A stretch of 25,066 nucleotides of DNA. Origin: a virus. Position 1 is the first letter of the stretch; each line of letters starts with the position of its first letter. Location: the IMG/VR virus record IMGVR_UViG_3300021197_001390, positions 1 to 25,066 of that record. One strand, given 5' to 3'. Of this stretch, positions 6,678-13,978 are shown piece by piece. The position numbers and the translations under genes were made by a program. A model generated the notes under the pieces. The model saw only the letters and a list, made by a program, of their open reading frames with translations. It did not search any database and was not told where the DNA came from.

Positions 6678-8258
6678 ATGGCTTTTGGATCCTTAGCAAC
6701 TATCAAGCCAACTGCGCTAAACAAGAGTGAGGTTTTGTACACCGCCCCTGCAGGTCAGTTGGTAGAAGGAAAGGTATATATTGTTAATCAAAGTTCTACT
6801 GAAATTAAAATCCGTATAGGACTTTCTACGGGAGGTTTGTCTGATTTTGATAGTAATAAGGGATACATTGTTTTTAATAAAGTTATCCCTAGAGGAGACT
6901 ATTATGAAACAGATTCTATTTACTTTGCTGATCAGCAAAGTGTAGTTGTTCGTGCCAATCATACCGAAGTAGCATTTACTCTTCTTGCATCTGAGACTGA
7001 GAACAGAGAGGAAGGAGGATTCCTTGCTCAAAGTGTGTCTCAATCCATGAATAGTAGCACTATCATGTTTACTATACCTACGGACTATAGGAAGTTTAGG
7101 GGTAATTTATATGTTTGTAATAGGGGATCTTTTGATACTAAAGTGAGGGTTGGTCTTGGATCTACTCCTACAGATTACCTTGAGTATAATTATTTGGTTG
7201 AAAGGGATACTACACATGTTAGAACTGATTTAAGAGCTGCTGCTGGAGATATTTTATACATTAAAGCTGACCAAGAACTGGTTAATTTTGTTCTTAGTGG
7301 ATACTATGAGAATTTTATTGCGTTCTCTGGAGATGTTGGCATTGGGTCAACACTGGTTACTACTAGTGCATATGTAAAAGAATCTGTATCAATTGGTATA
7401 ACTGATCCTGGATTGGGTAATACCTTAAAAGTAATTGGTAATACTGAATTAGCAGGATTAACTGTTACTGATAATTTGAGAGTAGATTCTAATGTAAATG
7501 TTGGAGGTGTGTCTACATTTACTGGAACTGTTACTTTCTCTGGTGGTACAATTAATACTGGTGTTGGTACTGAGAACTCTGTTGTTCTTGATGCTAACGT
7601 TAGTTCTAATGTCACTCCTGGAACAACTAACACCTTTGATTTAGGTCAAGATAGTAAGAAGTGGAGATATGTTTACTCTGCGGATACCTTCATAGGTAAT
7701 CAAATTGATTTGAGTAATGGTACTAGTGGTATTGCAACCATTGGTCGTGTCGGTACTGGAATGACACAAACCCAAGTTGTTATTGGCGCAGCAACCACTG
7801 CTGTTATGGCAACAGGTAACATTGCTGCTAATGGGGATCTGATTGTTAAGGGTCAGATTGGAGTTGGTACAGTAACTACTCCTCAATTGAGGGGAAATAC
7901 TAGTACAGGCAATCTTGAGGTGTGGAATTCCTCTCTTACCCGATGGATTCCTATTCAGGGAGTAGATACTACATTTAGAACATTGTCTGCCAATACTACT
8001 ATTAGTACATGGACAACTGTTTGGGCAGATACTAGTGGTGGTACATGGACTCTTACTCTACCACCATCTCCAGAGCAAGGAGATAAGGTTAGAATTATTG
8101 ACGTTAGAAAAACCTTTGACACTAACAACCTGACAGTTGGTAGAAATAGTAGTAATATTATGGGCGACTCTTCTGACATGGTTGTCAGTACTGAGGGAGC
8201 ATCTTTTGAGTTAATCTATTCCGACGCTACTCAGGGTTGGGTAATCTTCACTGTATAA
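6678..8258 (+). CDS. Tail-fibre-like virion structural protein
   Basis: A 526-aa protein starting MAFGSLATIKP after a divergent promoter region. The N-terminal part carries two copies of a beta module: VLYTAPAGQLVEGKVYIVN with IKIRIGLS, then IMFTIPTDYRKFRGNLYVCN with TKVRVGLG. From about residue 215 it becomes a Val/Thr/Gly/Asn-rich repetitive stretch (VGIGSTLV, LGNTLKVIGN, GVSTFTGTVTFSGGT) ending in TNTFDLGQDSKKWRYVYSA, a motif common in cyanophage fibre and base-domain proteins. The C-terminus (about 430-526) is a globular-looking domain with WTLTLPPSPEQGDKVRIIDV. A receptor-binding or fibre role is likely, but which T4 counterpart it replaces cannot be told. Confidence 0.8.
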   Translation: MAFGSLATIKPTALNKSEVLYTAPAGQLVEGKVYIVNQSSTEIKIRIGLSTGGLSDFDSNKGYIVFNKVIPRGDYYETDSIYFADQQSVVVRANHTEVAFTLLASETENREEGGFLAQSVSQSMNSSTIMFTIPTDYRKFRGNLYVCNRGSFDTKVRVGLGSTPTDYLEYNYLVERDTTHVRTDLRAAAGDILYIKADQELVNFVLSGYYENFIAFSGDVGIGSTLVTTSAYVKESVSIGITDPGLGNTLKVIGNTELAGLTVTDNLRVDSNVNVGGVSTFTGTVTFSGGTINTGVGTENSVVLDANVSSNVTPGTTNTFDLGQDSKKWRYVYSADTFIGNQIDLSNGTSGIATIGRVGTGMTQTQVVIGAATTAVMATGNIAANGDLIVKGQIGVGTVTTPQLRGNTSTGNLEVWNSSLTRWIPIQGVDTTFRTLSANTTISTWTTVWADTSGGTWTLTLPPSPEQGDKVRIIDVRKTFDTNNLTVGRNSSNIMGDSSDMVVSTEGASFELIYSDATQGWVIFTV

Positions 8259-8260
8259 TA

Positions 8261-8289
8261 TTGACAGTCGGTAAAAACGGTAGTAGTAT
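8261..8289 (+). promoter_or_regulatory. sigma70-like promoter upstream of glutaredoxin
   Basis: A perfect TTGACA (8261-8266), 17-bp spacer and TAGTAT (8284-8289). The predicted RNA start (about 8296) lies almost on the upstream ATG at 8298, which favours the ATG at 8319 as the glutaredoxin start. Confidence 0.7.
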
Positions 8290-8318
8290 TATATGAGATG
8301 CATCTTACGCCTACTAAA

Positions 8319-8567
8319 ATGAGCACCTTTATTGTTTGGTCAAAGGATAATTGTCCTTACTGTGTAAAAATTGAAGCAATCTTTAAGACTCTTGATCTCA
8401 AGTATGTTGTTTACAAGGTTGGTAGAGATTTTAATAAGGGGGAATTTTATGAAAAGTTTGGTCCAGGATCTACGTTTCCTAAAGTAGAAACTGGTACTGA
8501 GATTATTGGTGGGTGTAGTGATACGATTCAATGGTTAAAAGATAATAGTTATCTTCCTGGTCATTGA
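8319..8567 (+). CDS. Glutaredoxin (dithiol CPYC)
   Basis: An 82-aa glutaredoxin from ATG 8319; an in-frame ATG at 8298 would add seven residues but lies at the predicted transcription start. It has the active site NCPYC, the glutathione-binding TFPKV (the TVP-loop position) and the C-terminal GGCSDTIQWL. It would reduce disulfides with glutathione, for example in ribonucleotide reductase, which cyanophages commonly encode. It has its own early-type promoter just after the structural gene and ends convergently, with a 7-nt overlap, on the minus-strand bilin reductase gene. Confidence 0.93.
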   Translation: MSTFIVWSKDNCPYCVKIEAIFKTLDLKYVVYKVGRDFNKGEFYEKFGPGSTFPKVETGTEIIGGCSDTIQWLKDNSYLPGH

Positions 8568-9211
8568 GCCAAATCAAATAGAAATCCGTCTATATAATTT
8601 CTTGCGAAGTCTTTTGTATAATAAGATTTTATAATTCCGTATGCTGGATCTGTATATGATAGGTGGTGGTCGTAACCTTTTTGAAAAATTAGAGATGCTT
8701 CTTCATCACATTTTTGTGTACATTCTTTATACCTAGTTAAATATAGGTCTAATTTGTTCATGTATTCAGCATAAAAATCTTGACGATTAGTTTTAATCCA
8801 AAGTTTTTTGGAAAAGTAAGTATCTAAATTGTATATTTTTGATTCATTTTTTGTTCTATCTTCTTGGTCTCCAAGATATTTTTGAATATACTTTAAGTTA
8901 TATTCCTGGTCACTCCTTAGTGGGTGAAAGTCTATGGTTCCAAAGTATTTTACGTTACCACATTTGACATATTCTGTGCCAAATATTGGAGCATCATATT
9001 TAAATTGTGGATATATGACTAAAGATTCTGCGACAAATTTGCCATGTATTTTTAATTCGCACAGGCGAACTCTCCTTAGTGAGGGTGTCTCCCAAACATA
9101 AGATTTTATCCAAGAATTTTTATCTTCTATGCACGGGTTTAACCAAGTAGGTAAAGATACAGGAGTTAGGTTATCATATATCTCAAATAATTTATTCCTA
9201 ACTTCCATCAT
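8561..9211 (-). CDS. Ferredoxin-dependent bilin reductase family protein
   Basis: A 216-aa protein with the outline of the PcyA/PebA/PebB/PebS family. It has TPSLRRVRLCELKI (42-55), SLVIYPQFKYDAPIFGTEYV (63-82) matching the YP...D.P.FG.D block, GTIDFHPL matching the central DF/DLxP strand, a helix LDLYLTRYKE, and near the C-terminus SYTDPAYGIIKSYY followed by ARNYIDGFLFD. The family reduces biliverdin to phycobilins using ferredoxin, and cyanophages carry pebS, pcyA or pcyX. Asp188 corresponds to the conserved C-terminal catalytic Asp, whereas the position after FG that is usually Asp is Glu80. The subtype is unresolved, and no heme oxygenase gene is present in the window. It begins ATGATG; the second Met (9208) is an alternative start. 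Confidence 0.72.
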   Translation of the reverse strand: MMEVRNKLFEIYDNLTPVSLPTWLNPCIEDKNSWIKSYVWETPSLRRVRLCELKIHGKFVAESLVIYPQFKYDAPIFGTEYVKCGNVKYFGTIDFHPLRSDQEYNLKYIQKYLGDQEDRTKNESKIYNLDTYFSKKLWIKTNRQDFYAEYMNKLDLYLTRYKECTQKCDEEASLIFQKGYDHHLSYTDPAYGIIKSYYTKDFARNYIDGFLFDLAQ

Positions 9212-9228
9212 ATATATTCAATATTAGG

Positions 9229-9236
9229 TATTTATC
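9229..9236 (-). promoter_or_regulatory. Possible late-type promoter of the bilin reductase gene
   Basis: GATAAATA on the minus strand is one base from the T4 late box TATAAATA and lies just before the bilin reductase start, in a 25-bp divergent spacer. The leader would be very short, so this is a weak call. Confidence 0.3.
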
Positions 9237-10904
9237 ATGCGAGTTTTGAGTATGCGTGGGGGGCATGACGCATCAGTATCAATTATGAACAACGGTAAAA
9301 TAGAATTATTTTTAAAAGAAGAGAGATATTCTGGGGTAAAGAGAGATTCTAATCTTAAGTTTTGTTGGGGAGGGTTGATTGCCAGCAAGTCTTTAACTAA
9401 TTTGGACTATGCAGTATTGCAAACTACAGATGAAGATCATCTATCGTTTTATGGCAGACAAATACTTATATTTTCTCCTGATGTAAAAATTATATCAACT
9501 TTAGATAATGGTAAACTTGAACTTGGGCGGCATCATCATTTATTCCATGCAAGTAATTCTTTTTATTCTAGTGGTTTTGATGATGCATTAGTTGTAGTTG
9601 TGGATTCTGCTGGTGGATATCTTGGACCACTTGATAATCCATCAATGTATGAGAATCAATCTGTTTATCATATGAATTATGATAAATGTGTGCCATTGTA
9701 TAAGGGGTACAAAACTCCAGGTGATTCTTGTTGGAATGGCATTCGTAAACCTATTACTAAAAGGATTGGTAAATGTGATATTGGGGTGTCATTTGGTTGG
9801 GAAGGTATTGGTATAGGGGATCTATACAATACTGCACCTATGACAATGGGACAAACGATTCAAGATTGTGGTAAGGCAATGGGGTTGGCATCTTACGGTA
9901 AATCTGTTGATAGATTGAGTAATCTTTTTGATAGTGGAAATTTTGAAAAAGTAATTAATTATTTTGAAGATGTTAATCCATCATTGTCAGATTTTTTTAC
10001 GTTTAAAAGTGACTCCAATATATCAATTGATATTACCGAAGAAAATTATATGATTTTTGCTGACTATTGTTATGAAGTACAGACTCAAACTTCTAATAAA
10101 ATATGTGAGATAGTTGATACTTATATTAAAAGGACTGGTATAAAAAATGTATGCATTGGTGGTGGATATGGAATGAATATTGTTAATAATTATAATCTTA
10201 TTAGAAAATTTCCTGAAGTTAATTTTTATTTTGATTCTCTTTGTGAAGATACTGGGTTGTCTTTGGGTATAGCAAAGTTTGTTTATAGGAAATTGTCAAA
10301 GGATAAGAAGATATATGCGAATGATGGTTTAAGTTTTCATGGACTTAATCATGATGTAACTCCATACAATGGGCACAAATCATCTATAAATGACATATGT
10401 GCTGTCTTGATGCAAGACAAGTCAGTAGGCGTCTTCTACGGGCAGGCAGAGGCGGGACAGAGAGCGTTGGGTAATAGATCAATACTCTTTAACCCTTTGA
10501 ATTCTGATGCTAAAGACATTGTTAATAAAATTAAAAAAAGGGAGTGGTATAGACCGTTTGCTGCTATAGTACTTGAAGAAGATGCACATTTGTATTTTGA
10601 AAATTCGGTTCCTAGTCCAGAGATGACACTTTGCTTTCCTGTAAAGTCTGATATAATTCCAGGTGTAACACATGTTGATGGTACTAGTAGGGTTCAAACA
10701 ATTAGTTCAGACCATTTCCTATATGAATTACTTATTGAGTTTAAAAAATTGTCTGGACATGGTATTTTATTAAACACCAGTTTAAATCTTGCTGGAAATC
10801 CCTTAGTTGAGACTCCTCAACAGGCTATTGACATGCTAAGCGAGTCTTCTCTAGACTATCTTTGGTTTTTTGAAACCAAACAGTTGTTTAAATCCACTTT
10901 TTGA
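9237..10904 (+). CDS. O-carbamoyltransferase, NodU/CmcH family (second copy, full length)
   Basis: A 555-aa two-domain protein. N-domain motifs are GGHDASVSIM (8-17), EERYSG (28-33), HHHLFHASNSFYSSGF (99-114), VVDSAGG (121-127), GKAMGLASYG (212-221) and CIGGGYGMNIVNNY (306-319). C-domain motifs are GQAEAGQRALGNRSILFNP (402-420), REWYRPFAAIVL (435-446), HVDGTSRVQTI (479-489) and LNTSLNLAGNPLVET (512-526). It is about 46 residues shorter than the 1677 copy and clearly diverged, so this is not a recent duplication. It starts ATG 9237, 25 bp from the divergent bilin reductase gene. The acceptor is unknown. Confidence 0.92.
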   Translation: MRVLSMRGGHDASVSIMNNGKIELFLKEERYSGVKRDSNLKFCWGGLIASKSLTNLDYAVLQTTDEDHLSFYGRQILIFSPDVKIISTLDNGKLELGRHHHLFHASNSFYSSGFDDALVVVVDSAGGYLGPLDNPSMYENQSVYHMNYDKCVPLYKGYKTPGDSCWNGIRKPITKRIGKCDIGVSFGWEGIGIGDLYNTAPMTMGQTIQDCGKAMGLASYGKSVDRLSNLFDSGNFEKVINYFEDVNPSLSDFFTFKSDSNISIDITEENYMIFADYCYEVQTQTSNKICEIVDTYIKRTGIKNVCIGGGYGMNIVNNYNLIRKFPEVNFYFDSLCEDTGLSLGIAKFVYRKLSKDKKIYANDGLSFHGLNHDVTPYNGHKSSINDICAVLMQDKSVGVFYGQAEAGQRALGNRSILFNPLNSDAKDIVNKIKKREWYRPFAAIVLEEDAHLYFENSVPSPEMTLCFPVKSDIIPGVTHVDGTSRVQTISSDHFLYELLIEFKKLSGHGILLNTSLNLAGNPLVETPQQAIDMLSESSLDYLWFFETKQLFKSTF

Positions 10905-10912
10905 TATATAAT
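10884..10912 (+). promoter_or_regulatory. sigma70-like promoter opening the small-gene block
   Basis: TTGTTT (10884-10889), 17-bp spacer, perfect TATAAT (10907-10912). It overlaps the 3' end of the carbamoyltransferase gene and precedes the run of small early-type genes. Confidence 0.6.
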
Positions 10913-10918
10913 TTTACC

Positions 10919-11293
10919 ATGATGTCTGTACTAATGGATGAGGAATTCTCCACACTCTATTATGATGTAGAGAAAGCAATTGATTACGCATTTGAAGGTA
11001 AGTTTGTACTTAAATTGTATGACTATTTTAATGTGTGTAATGCAAAGCGTCGTCATGCTGAAGATTTTATTCAAAGTAAAACTGCTTCAGAAATTACATT
11101 ATTGATTTTAGATCTTGAGAAGTATTTGGAAGGAGGACAAGACTCTACTCACAAACAATTGAGAGAGGGGTATGGTCACATACCAAAACCACAAGCAAGA
11201 AAAATTAAAAAATATCTTTGTGATATTCTTAACGATGCCTGGAGATATAGTAATGACAAAAAACCAGGAAGACGGAAGAGGACAACTAAATAA
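10919..11293 (+). CDS. Conserved cyanophage hypothetical protein
   Basis: A 124-aa soluble, charged protein; I recognise its style (LYYDVEKAIDYAFEGKFVLK, then ITLLILDLEKYLEGGQD, then YGHIPKPQARKIKKYL) as a conserved cyanomyovirus protein of unknown function. The C-terminus is strongly basic (KKPGRRKRTTK), which may contact nucleic acid. Met codons at 10919, 10922 and 10934 are all possible starts; since the promoter at 10884 would start RNA near 10918, the ATG at 10934 (MDEEFSTLYY) is also credible. Its 3' end overlaps the next gene by 41 nt. Confidence 0.75.
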   Translation: MMSVLMDEEFSTLYYDVEKAIDYAFEGKFVLKLYDYFNVCNAKRRHAEDFIQSKTASEITLLILDLEKYLEGGQDSTHKQLREGYGHIPKPQARKIKKYLCDILNDAWRYSNDKKPGRRKRTTK

Positions 11294-11471
11294 ACCAGAT
11301 GAATCTGTCGATATAAATCGTGGATTCGAGTTAATGTTGCGTCATCGCAGCAGGAGGGAAGAACCAAAGCCTAGAACATTTGGAATAATGTTTGGGAAGG
11401 TCATTTCTCTCTTAAACCGAGAGATACATTTCCATTTTGAATTAAAATTTGGAATTATTAAAAAGAGTTAA
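11253..11471 (+). CDS. Conserved cyanophage small basic protein
   Basis: A 72-aa protein beginning MTKNQEDGRGQ. It contains SVDINRGFELMLRHRSRREE and RTFGIMFGKVISLLNREIHF, a pattern of polar head plus amphipathic strand-rich tail that I associate with a small protein conserved in T4-like cyanophages. Function unknown. The frame stays open upstream to 11172, but that part lies fully inside the previous gene, and the ATG at 11253 gives the better protein. Confidence 0.65.
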   Translation: MTKNQEDGRGQLNKPDESVDINRGFELMLRHRSRREEPKPRTFGIMFGKVISLLNREIHFHFELKFGIIKKS

Positions 11472-11486
11472 TCTCGGAGTAGACCA

Positions 11487-11708
11487 ATGTTAGCTATTAC
11501 ACTCACATTTTCCGCCCTATTCTCAGTAATGTTCTTATTGCTGGGCAGTGTAATTGGATGGATGGCAAAACAAAATCAGTACGAGACTACTGCAATTGCA
11601 TACACACATCCCGAAATGTTTGATGAGAATGGTAATCTTTTACCAGACGAAATTTTAGCCGTGAGATTTGAAAACGATTATGACTACGAAGACGAAGACC
11701 AAGAGTAA
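11487..11708 (+). CDS. Small single-pass membrane protein
   Basis: A 73-aa protein with an N-terminal hydrophobic helix (about residues 2-26, LTFSALFSVMFLLLGSVIGW) and an acidic C-terminal tail (PEMFDENGNLLPDEILAVRF followed by a run of D/E/Y). It is probably an inner-membrane protein with a soluble acidic tail. This small protein with the PEMFDENGNL motif recurs in cyanomyoviruses, function unknown. Its 3' end overlaps the DUF6433 gene by 29 nt. Confidence 0.75.
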   Translation: MLAITLTFSALFSVMFLLLGSVIGWMAKQNQYETTAIAYTHPEMFDENGNLLPDEILAVRFENDYDYEDEDQE

Positions 11709-12240
11709 TCCAGTTCCTGAATTACAACCAAACCCATTTATGCATGAGATTCTTCAAGCAGTTCATACTCAGAGGACTAATGCAAAAAAAGCAGAGGTTC
11801 TTCAAAAGTATAGAACTGAAGGTTTGATTGCTATTCTTATTTGGAACTTTGATGATACTGCAGTATCGGCACTTCCTGAGGGAGAAGTGCCGTATTCTCG
11901 TTCTGAAGAACAATCCGCACAGAATGAATCTCTTTCATCCTCAATTGAGAAATTGAATAAAGTAGATGGTCTCTCTAAAATGGATGAAGTTGTTCGTAAC
12001 AGAGCAACATCTATTCGTAAAGAGTGGCAAAATTTTTATAACTATTTGCAGGGAGGCAACACATCTTTGACTGGTCTTCGTAGAGAGACTATGTTTATTC
12101 AGATGCTTGAAGGACTGCATCCAAGAGAAGCAGAGATCATGATTCTTGTGAAGGATAAGAAACTTCAAACAAAATATAAAATTAGTAAAGCTTCTATCGA
12201 AGAAGCATATCCAGATATTCAGTGGGGAGGTCGTTCTTAA
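11680..12240 (+). CDS. DUF6433-like conserved phage protein
   Basis: A 186-aa protein starting at ATG 11680; a TTG at 11668 in frame is less likely. HEILQAVHTQRTNAKKAEVL near the N-terminus followed by an acidic-aromatic segment (IWNFDDTAVSALPEGEVPY) matches the DUF6433 family of T4-like phages. The second half is helical (RNRATSIRKEWQNFYNYLQG, then FIQMLEGLHPREAEIMILVK). Function unknown; the LHPREAEIMILVKDKKL segment also occurs in related T4-like phage proteins. It overlaps both neighbours (29 nt upstream, 1 nt TAATG downstream). Confidence 0.75.
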   Translation: MTTKTKTKSNPVPELQPNPFMHEILQAVHTQRTNAKKAEVLQKYRTEGLIAILIWNFDDTAVSALPEGEVPYSRSEEQSAQNESLSSSIEKLNKVDGLSKMDEVVRNRATSIRKEWQNFYNYLQGGNTSLTGLRRETMFIQMLEGLHPREAEIMILVKDKKLQTKYKISKASIEEAYPDIQWGGRS

Positions 12241-12503
12241 TGGCGAAGAGTCTAAGAGTCCTCCAACAAGACTGTGATAAAAGTGCAGCGGAGGATAAGA
12301 CACTCCCATATACCTGTTATTTGGTAGAGTATTACTCTGAAGGTACGATTCATTATGATTTGGTTACTGCCGTAAAGCAAGTTGACATTTTTGATGAGTA
12401 TTGGGATAAATATAAGCAAGGATTTGTTGGTATGAGACAATCTGAAGGTAGAATAAATCCAAAGAATTGGGGACCTCCCAATAAAGGAAAGGATAAAAAG
12501 TAG
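12240..12503 (+). CDS. Small hypothetical protein
   Basis: An 87-aa protein from ATG 12240 (TAATG overlap with the previous stop), with a strong GGGGAGG ribosome site at 12224-12230. It has TCYLVEYYSEGTIHYDLVTA and a Gly/Pro/Lys-rich C-terminus (NPKNWGPPNKGKDKK). No domain recognised. The basic, disordered-looking tail suggests a binding role, but nothing more can be said. Confidence 0.7.
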   Translation: MAKSLRVLQQDCDKSAAEDKTLPYTCYLVEYYSEGTIHYDLVTAVKQVDIFDEYWDKYKQGFVGMRQSEGRINPKNWGPPNKGKDKK

Positions 12504-12513
12504 GAGTAATGTT

Positions 12514-12711
12514 ATGAGTGGTGGATTTGGAGTTGGTGATGGAAAGGCAAAAGTGTTTGTTCAAAAAGAAGAAGTTGAAAAACTAATTAAAGAGTATAAA
12601 AAAATTAAAAAGTATATGAAGTCTCCTATCTTTCAGATTAAAAATTTGGATGGTAATGAGACTTATGTAAAAAATCTTGTAGACAATTACGGAGAGGAAG
12701 ATGATTCATAA
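12514..12711 (+). CDS. Small charged hypothetical protein
   Basis: A 65-aa protein: a Gly-rich start (MSGGFGVGDGKAKVF), a Lys/Glu helix (VEKLIKEYKKIKKYM) and an acidic end (GEEDDS). Not recognised. It overlaps the following small membrane-protein gene by 11 nt. Confidence 0.65.
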   Translation: MSGGFGVGDGKAKVFVQKEEVEKLIKEYKKIKKYMKSPIFQIKNLDGNETYVKNLVDNYGEEDDS

Positions 12712-12832
12712 ATTATTCACAATTGTTGATCCAATTCTTGTCGGGTCAATTTTGGGAACGGTTCTTTTAGTTCCCTTCACATACTTTGTTTTTGATGTTA
12801 AAAAAAATCCTAAGAATTATAGTGAAGAATAG
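12701..12832 (+). CDS. 43-aa single-pass membrane mini-protein
   Basis: ATG 12701 to TAG 12830-12832 encodes MIHKLFTIVDPILVGSILGT followed by VLLVPFTYFVFDVKKNPKNY and SEE. Residues about 7-32 form one hydrophobic helix with a charged C-terminal tail. It overlaps the upstream gene by 11 nt and ends one base before a promoter -35 box. Size and composition fit the small membrane proteins found in cyanophage early regions. Function unknown. Confidence 0.55.
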   Translation: MIHKLFTIVDPILVGSILGTVLLVPFTYFVFDVKKNPKNYSEE

Positions 12833-12861
12833 TTGACATCTATCTTTTTCTGATCTATATT
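12833..12861 (+). promoter_or_regulatory. Strong sigma70-like promoter
   Basis: Perfect TTGACA (12833-12838), 17-bp spacer and TATATT (12856-12861), directly abutting the stop codon of the 43-aa gene and 23 nt before the ATG at 12884. Confidence 0.75.
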
Positions 12862-12883
12862 TCAGTTACAAATATGATACTTT

Positions 12884-13087
12884 ATGACAAACTACAAACC
12901 ATATTCGCCAGAGTGGCATAGATATCGATACCTGAAGGAAGCGATCTACAAGTATATCGATGATTACGTTGACAACGATATAATAATGACTGATATTCTA
13001 AATATCGTATGTGAGCGTCAAGAGACTGCACACACTGAATACCTCAAATTAGAGGATCTTGAGTTAAAACTAGATTTCAGAGACTAA
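12884..13087 (+). CDS. Small conserved cyanophage hypothetical protein
   Basis: A 67-aa protein rich in Tyr and Asp (MTNYKPYSPEWHRYRYLKEA, IYKYIDDYVDNDIIMTDILN). First gene after the 12833 promoter. Not assigned to a function; predicted helical and soluble. One base separates its stop from the next ATG. Confidence 0.65.
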   Translation: MTNYKPYSPEWHRYRYLKEAIYKYIDDYVDNDIIMTDILNIVCERQETAHTEYLKLEDLELKLDFRD

Positions 13088-13088
13088 T

Positions 13089-13403
13089 ATGCTATCTACC
13101 CAATACAGACTACGACTAGAATCTATCTGTAAGAAGATTGCAAACAAGGAGGAAGTCCAATTAGATGACATGATCTGGGCAGAAAAACTAGCAAAGGCAC
13201 ATACACTTGCTAGAGATTGGTTAAAGCAAGCACGACGCCAAGCAGCACAAGATATTGAGGAAGGTAGTACCGACGATTTTCTGAATAGGATGGGACTAGG
13301 AGACCCCGATCCATCCAATCATAAAACGGGGTTCACTAGTGCTGATGATATTAAGGACTGGTTTCAAAGAGATAAACCTGATGACTGGAGACAACGTGAC
13401 TGA
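13089..13403 (+). CDS. Small helical hypothetical protein
   Basis: A 104-aa protein with a helical N-terminal half (YRLRLESICKKIANKEEVQL, WAEKLAKAHTLARDWLKQAR) and a polar C-terminus with DDIKDWFQRDKPDDW. I recognise it only as a type of conserved cyanophage protein. It overlaps the next gene by 23 nt. Confidence 0.7.
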   Translation: MLSTQYRLRLESICKKIANKEEVQLDDMIWAEKLAKAHTLARDWLKQARRQAAQDIEEGSTDDFLNRMGLGDPDPSNHKTGFTSADDIKDWFQRDKPDDWRQRD

Positions 13404-13527
13404 TTATGTCTGTGTCGCAACATGGGATCCTATCTTTGAGATGATGCGGTATCATTGGGTACACAAGTCAGAAAAAAATCCTGTGCAATTCGTAAAAAAT
13501 CTCAACCCAGAGCAAGAAGTGCTATGA
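13381..13527 (+). CDS. 48-aa hypothetical protein
   Basis: ATG 13381 gives MTGDNVTDYVCVATWDPIFE and a tail HKSEKNPVQFVKNLNPEQEV. It starts inside the previous gene and ends in an ATGA overlap with the next, which suggests translational coupling. A GTG at 13396 is an alternative start. Function unknown. Confidence 0.5.
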   Translation: MTGDNVTDYVCVATWDPIFEMMRYHWVHKSEKNPVQFVKNLNPEQEVL

Positions 13528-13823
13528 GTAGTAAGATGATGTTCTTGGTTGCTAATGGTGATAATAAATGTATCACTCATGATGGATACATTCAACTCGG
13601 TAGTTTCTGTCATAGCGTAGAGGAACATCTTAGATTATGTCCTGATCAAGAATGGCAGGTAACATACTGGATGCCTGATCCATTTAGTATCAGATACCCA
13701 CGACCTAACTATCAACATACTATGAAGGCGAACGAAGGTTCTGCTAGAACTGATAATGCTACTGATAGTCGTCCTAGAGACTTCCCAGATCAAGCAACAA
13801 ATAGACTTGAGAGAACATTATGA
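13524..13823 (+). CDS. Hypothetical protein
   Basis: A 99-aa protein from ATG 13524 (ATGA overlap). The first 60 residues look folded (MMFLVANGDNKCITHDGYIQ, EEHLRLCPDQEWQVTYWMPD); the last 40 are polar and Arg/Asn-rich, probably disordered. Not recognised. Its stop overlaps the next start (ATGA). Confidence 0.65.
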   Translation: MSSKMMFLVANGDNKCITHDGYIQLGSFCHSVEEHLRLCPDQEWQVTYWMPDPFSIRYPRPNYQHTMKANEGSARTDNATDSRPRDFPDQATNRLERTL

Positions 13824-13978
13824 AGATGTGGGAGACAAGATGCGTTGGGTGTGGTAAGCTGATACCAGCGAATGAATGCCCTCAGGTTGGATGTTATGTC
13901 CCATCTGAGAAAAGATATAAGAATTCGCTTTGCAAACCTTGTTGGGTTGAGTCAACAAATGAACATCTTCGTCACTGA
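13820..13978 (+). CDS. 52-aa zinc-ribbon-like mini-protein
   Basis: ATG 13820 to TGA 13976-13978. Two CxxC knuckles, CVGC (residues 8-11) and CKPC (38-41), with two further Cys at 20 and 25, fit a small treble-clef or zinc-ribbon fold. It is linked by a 4-nt ATGA overlap to the gene before it and by a 20-nt overlap to the gene after it, which supports real translation. It may bind nucleic acid or another protein; this is inference from the fold. Confidence 0.55.
   Translation: MKMWETRCVGCGKLIPANECPQVGCYVPSEKRYKNSLCKPCWVESTNEHLRH

Noticed and set aside
11172-11252. Upstream extension of the 72-aa protein frame
   Set aside because: Fully inside the preceding gene, no ribosome site, and the added residues do not resemble the conserved protein.
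12382-12410. TTGACA-N17-GATAAA inside the 87-aa gene
   Set aside because: The -10 is poor, it lies inside a coding region, and no gene start follows at the right distance.
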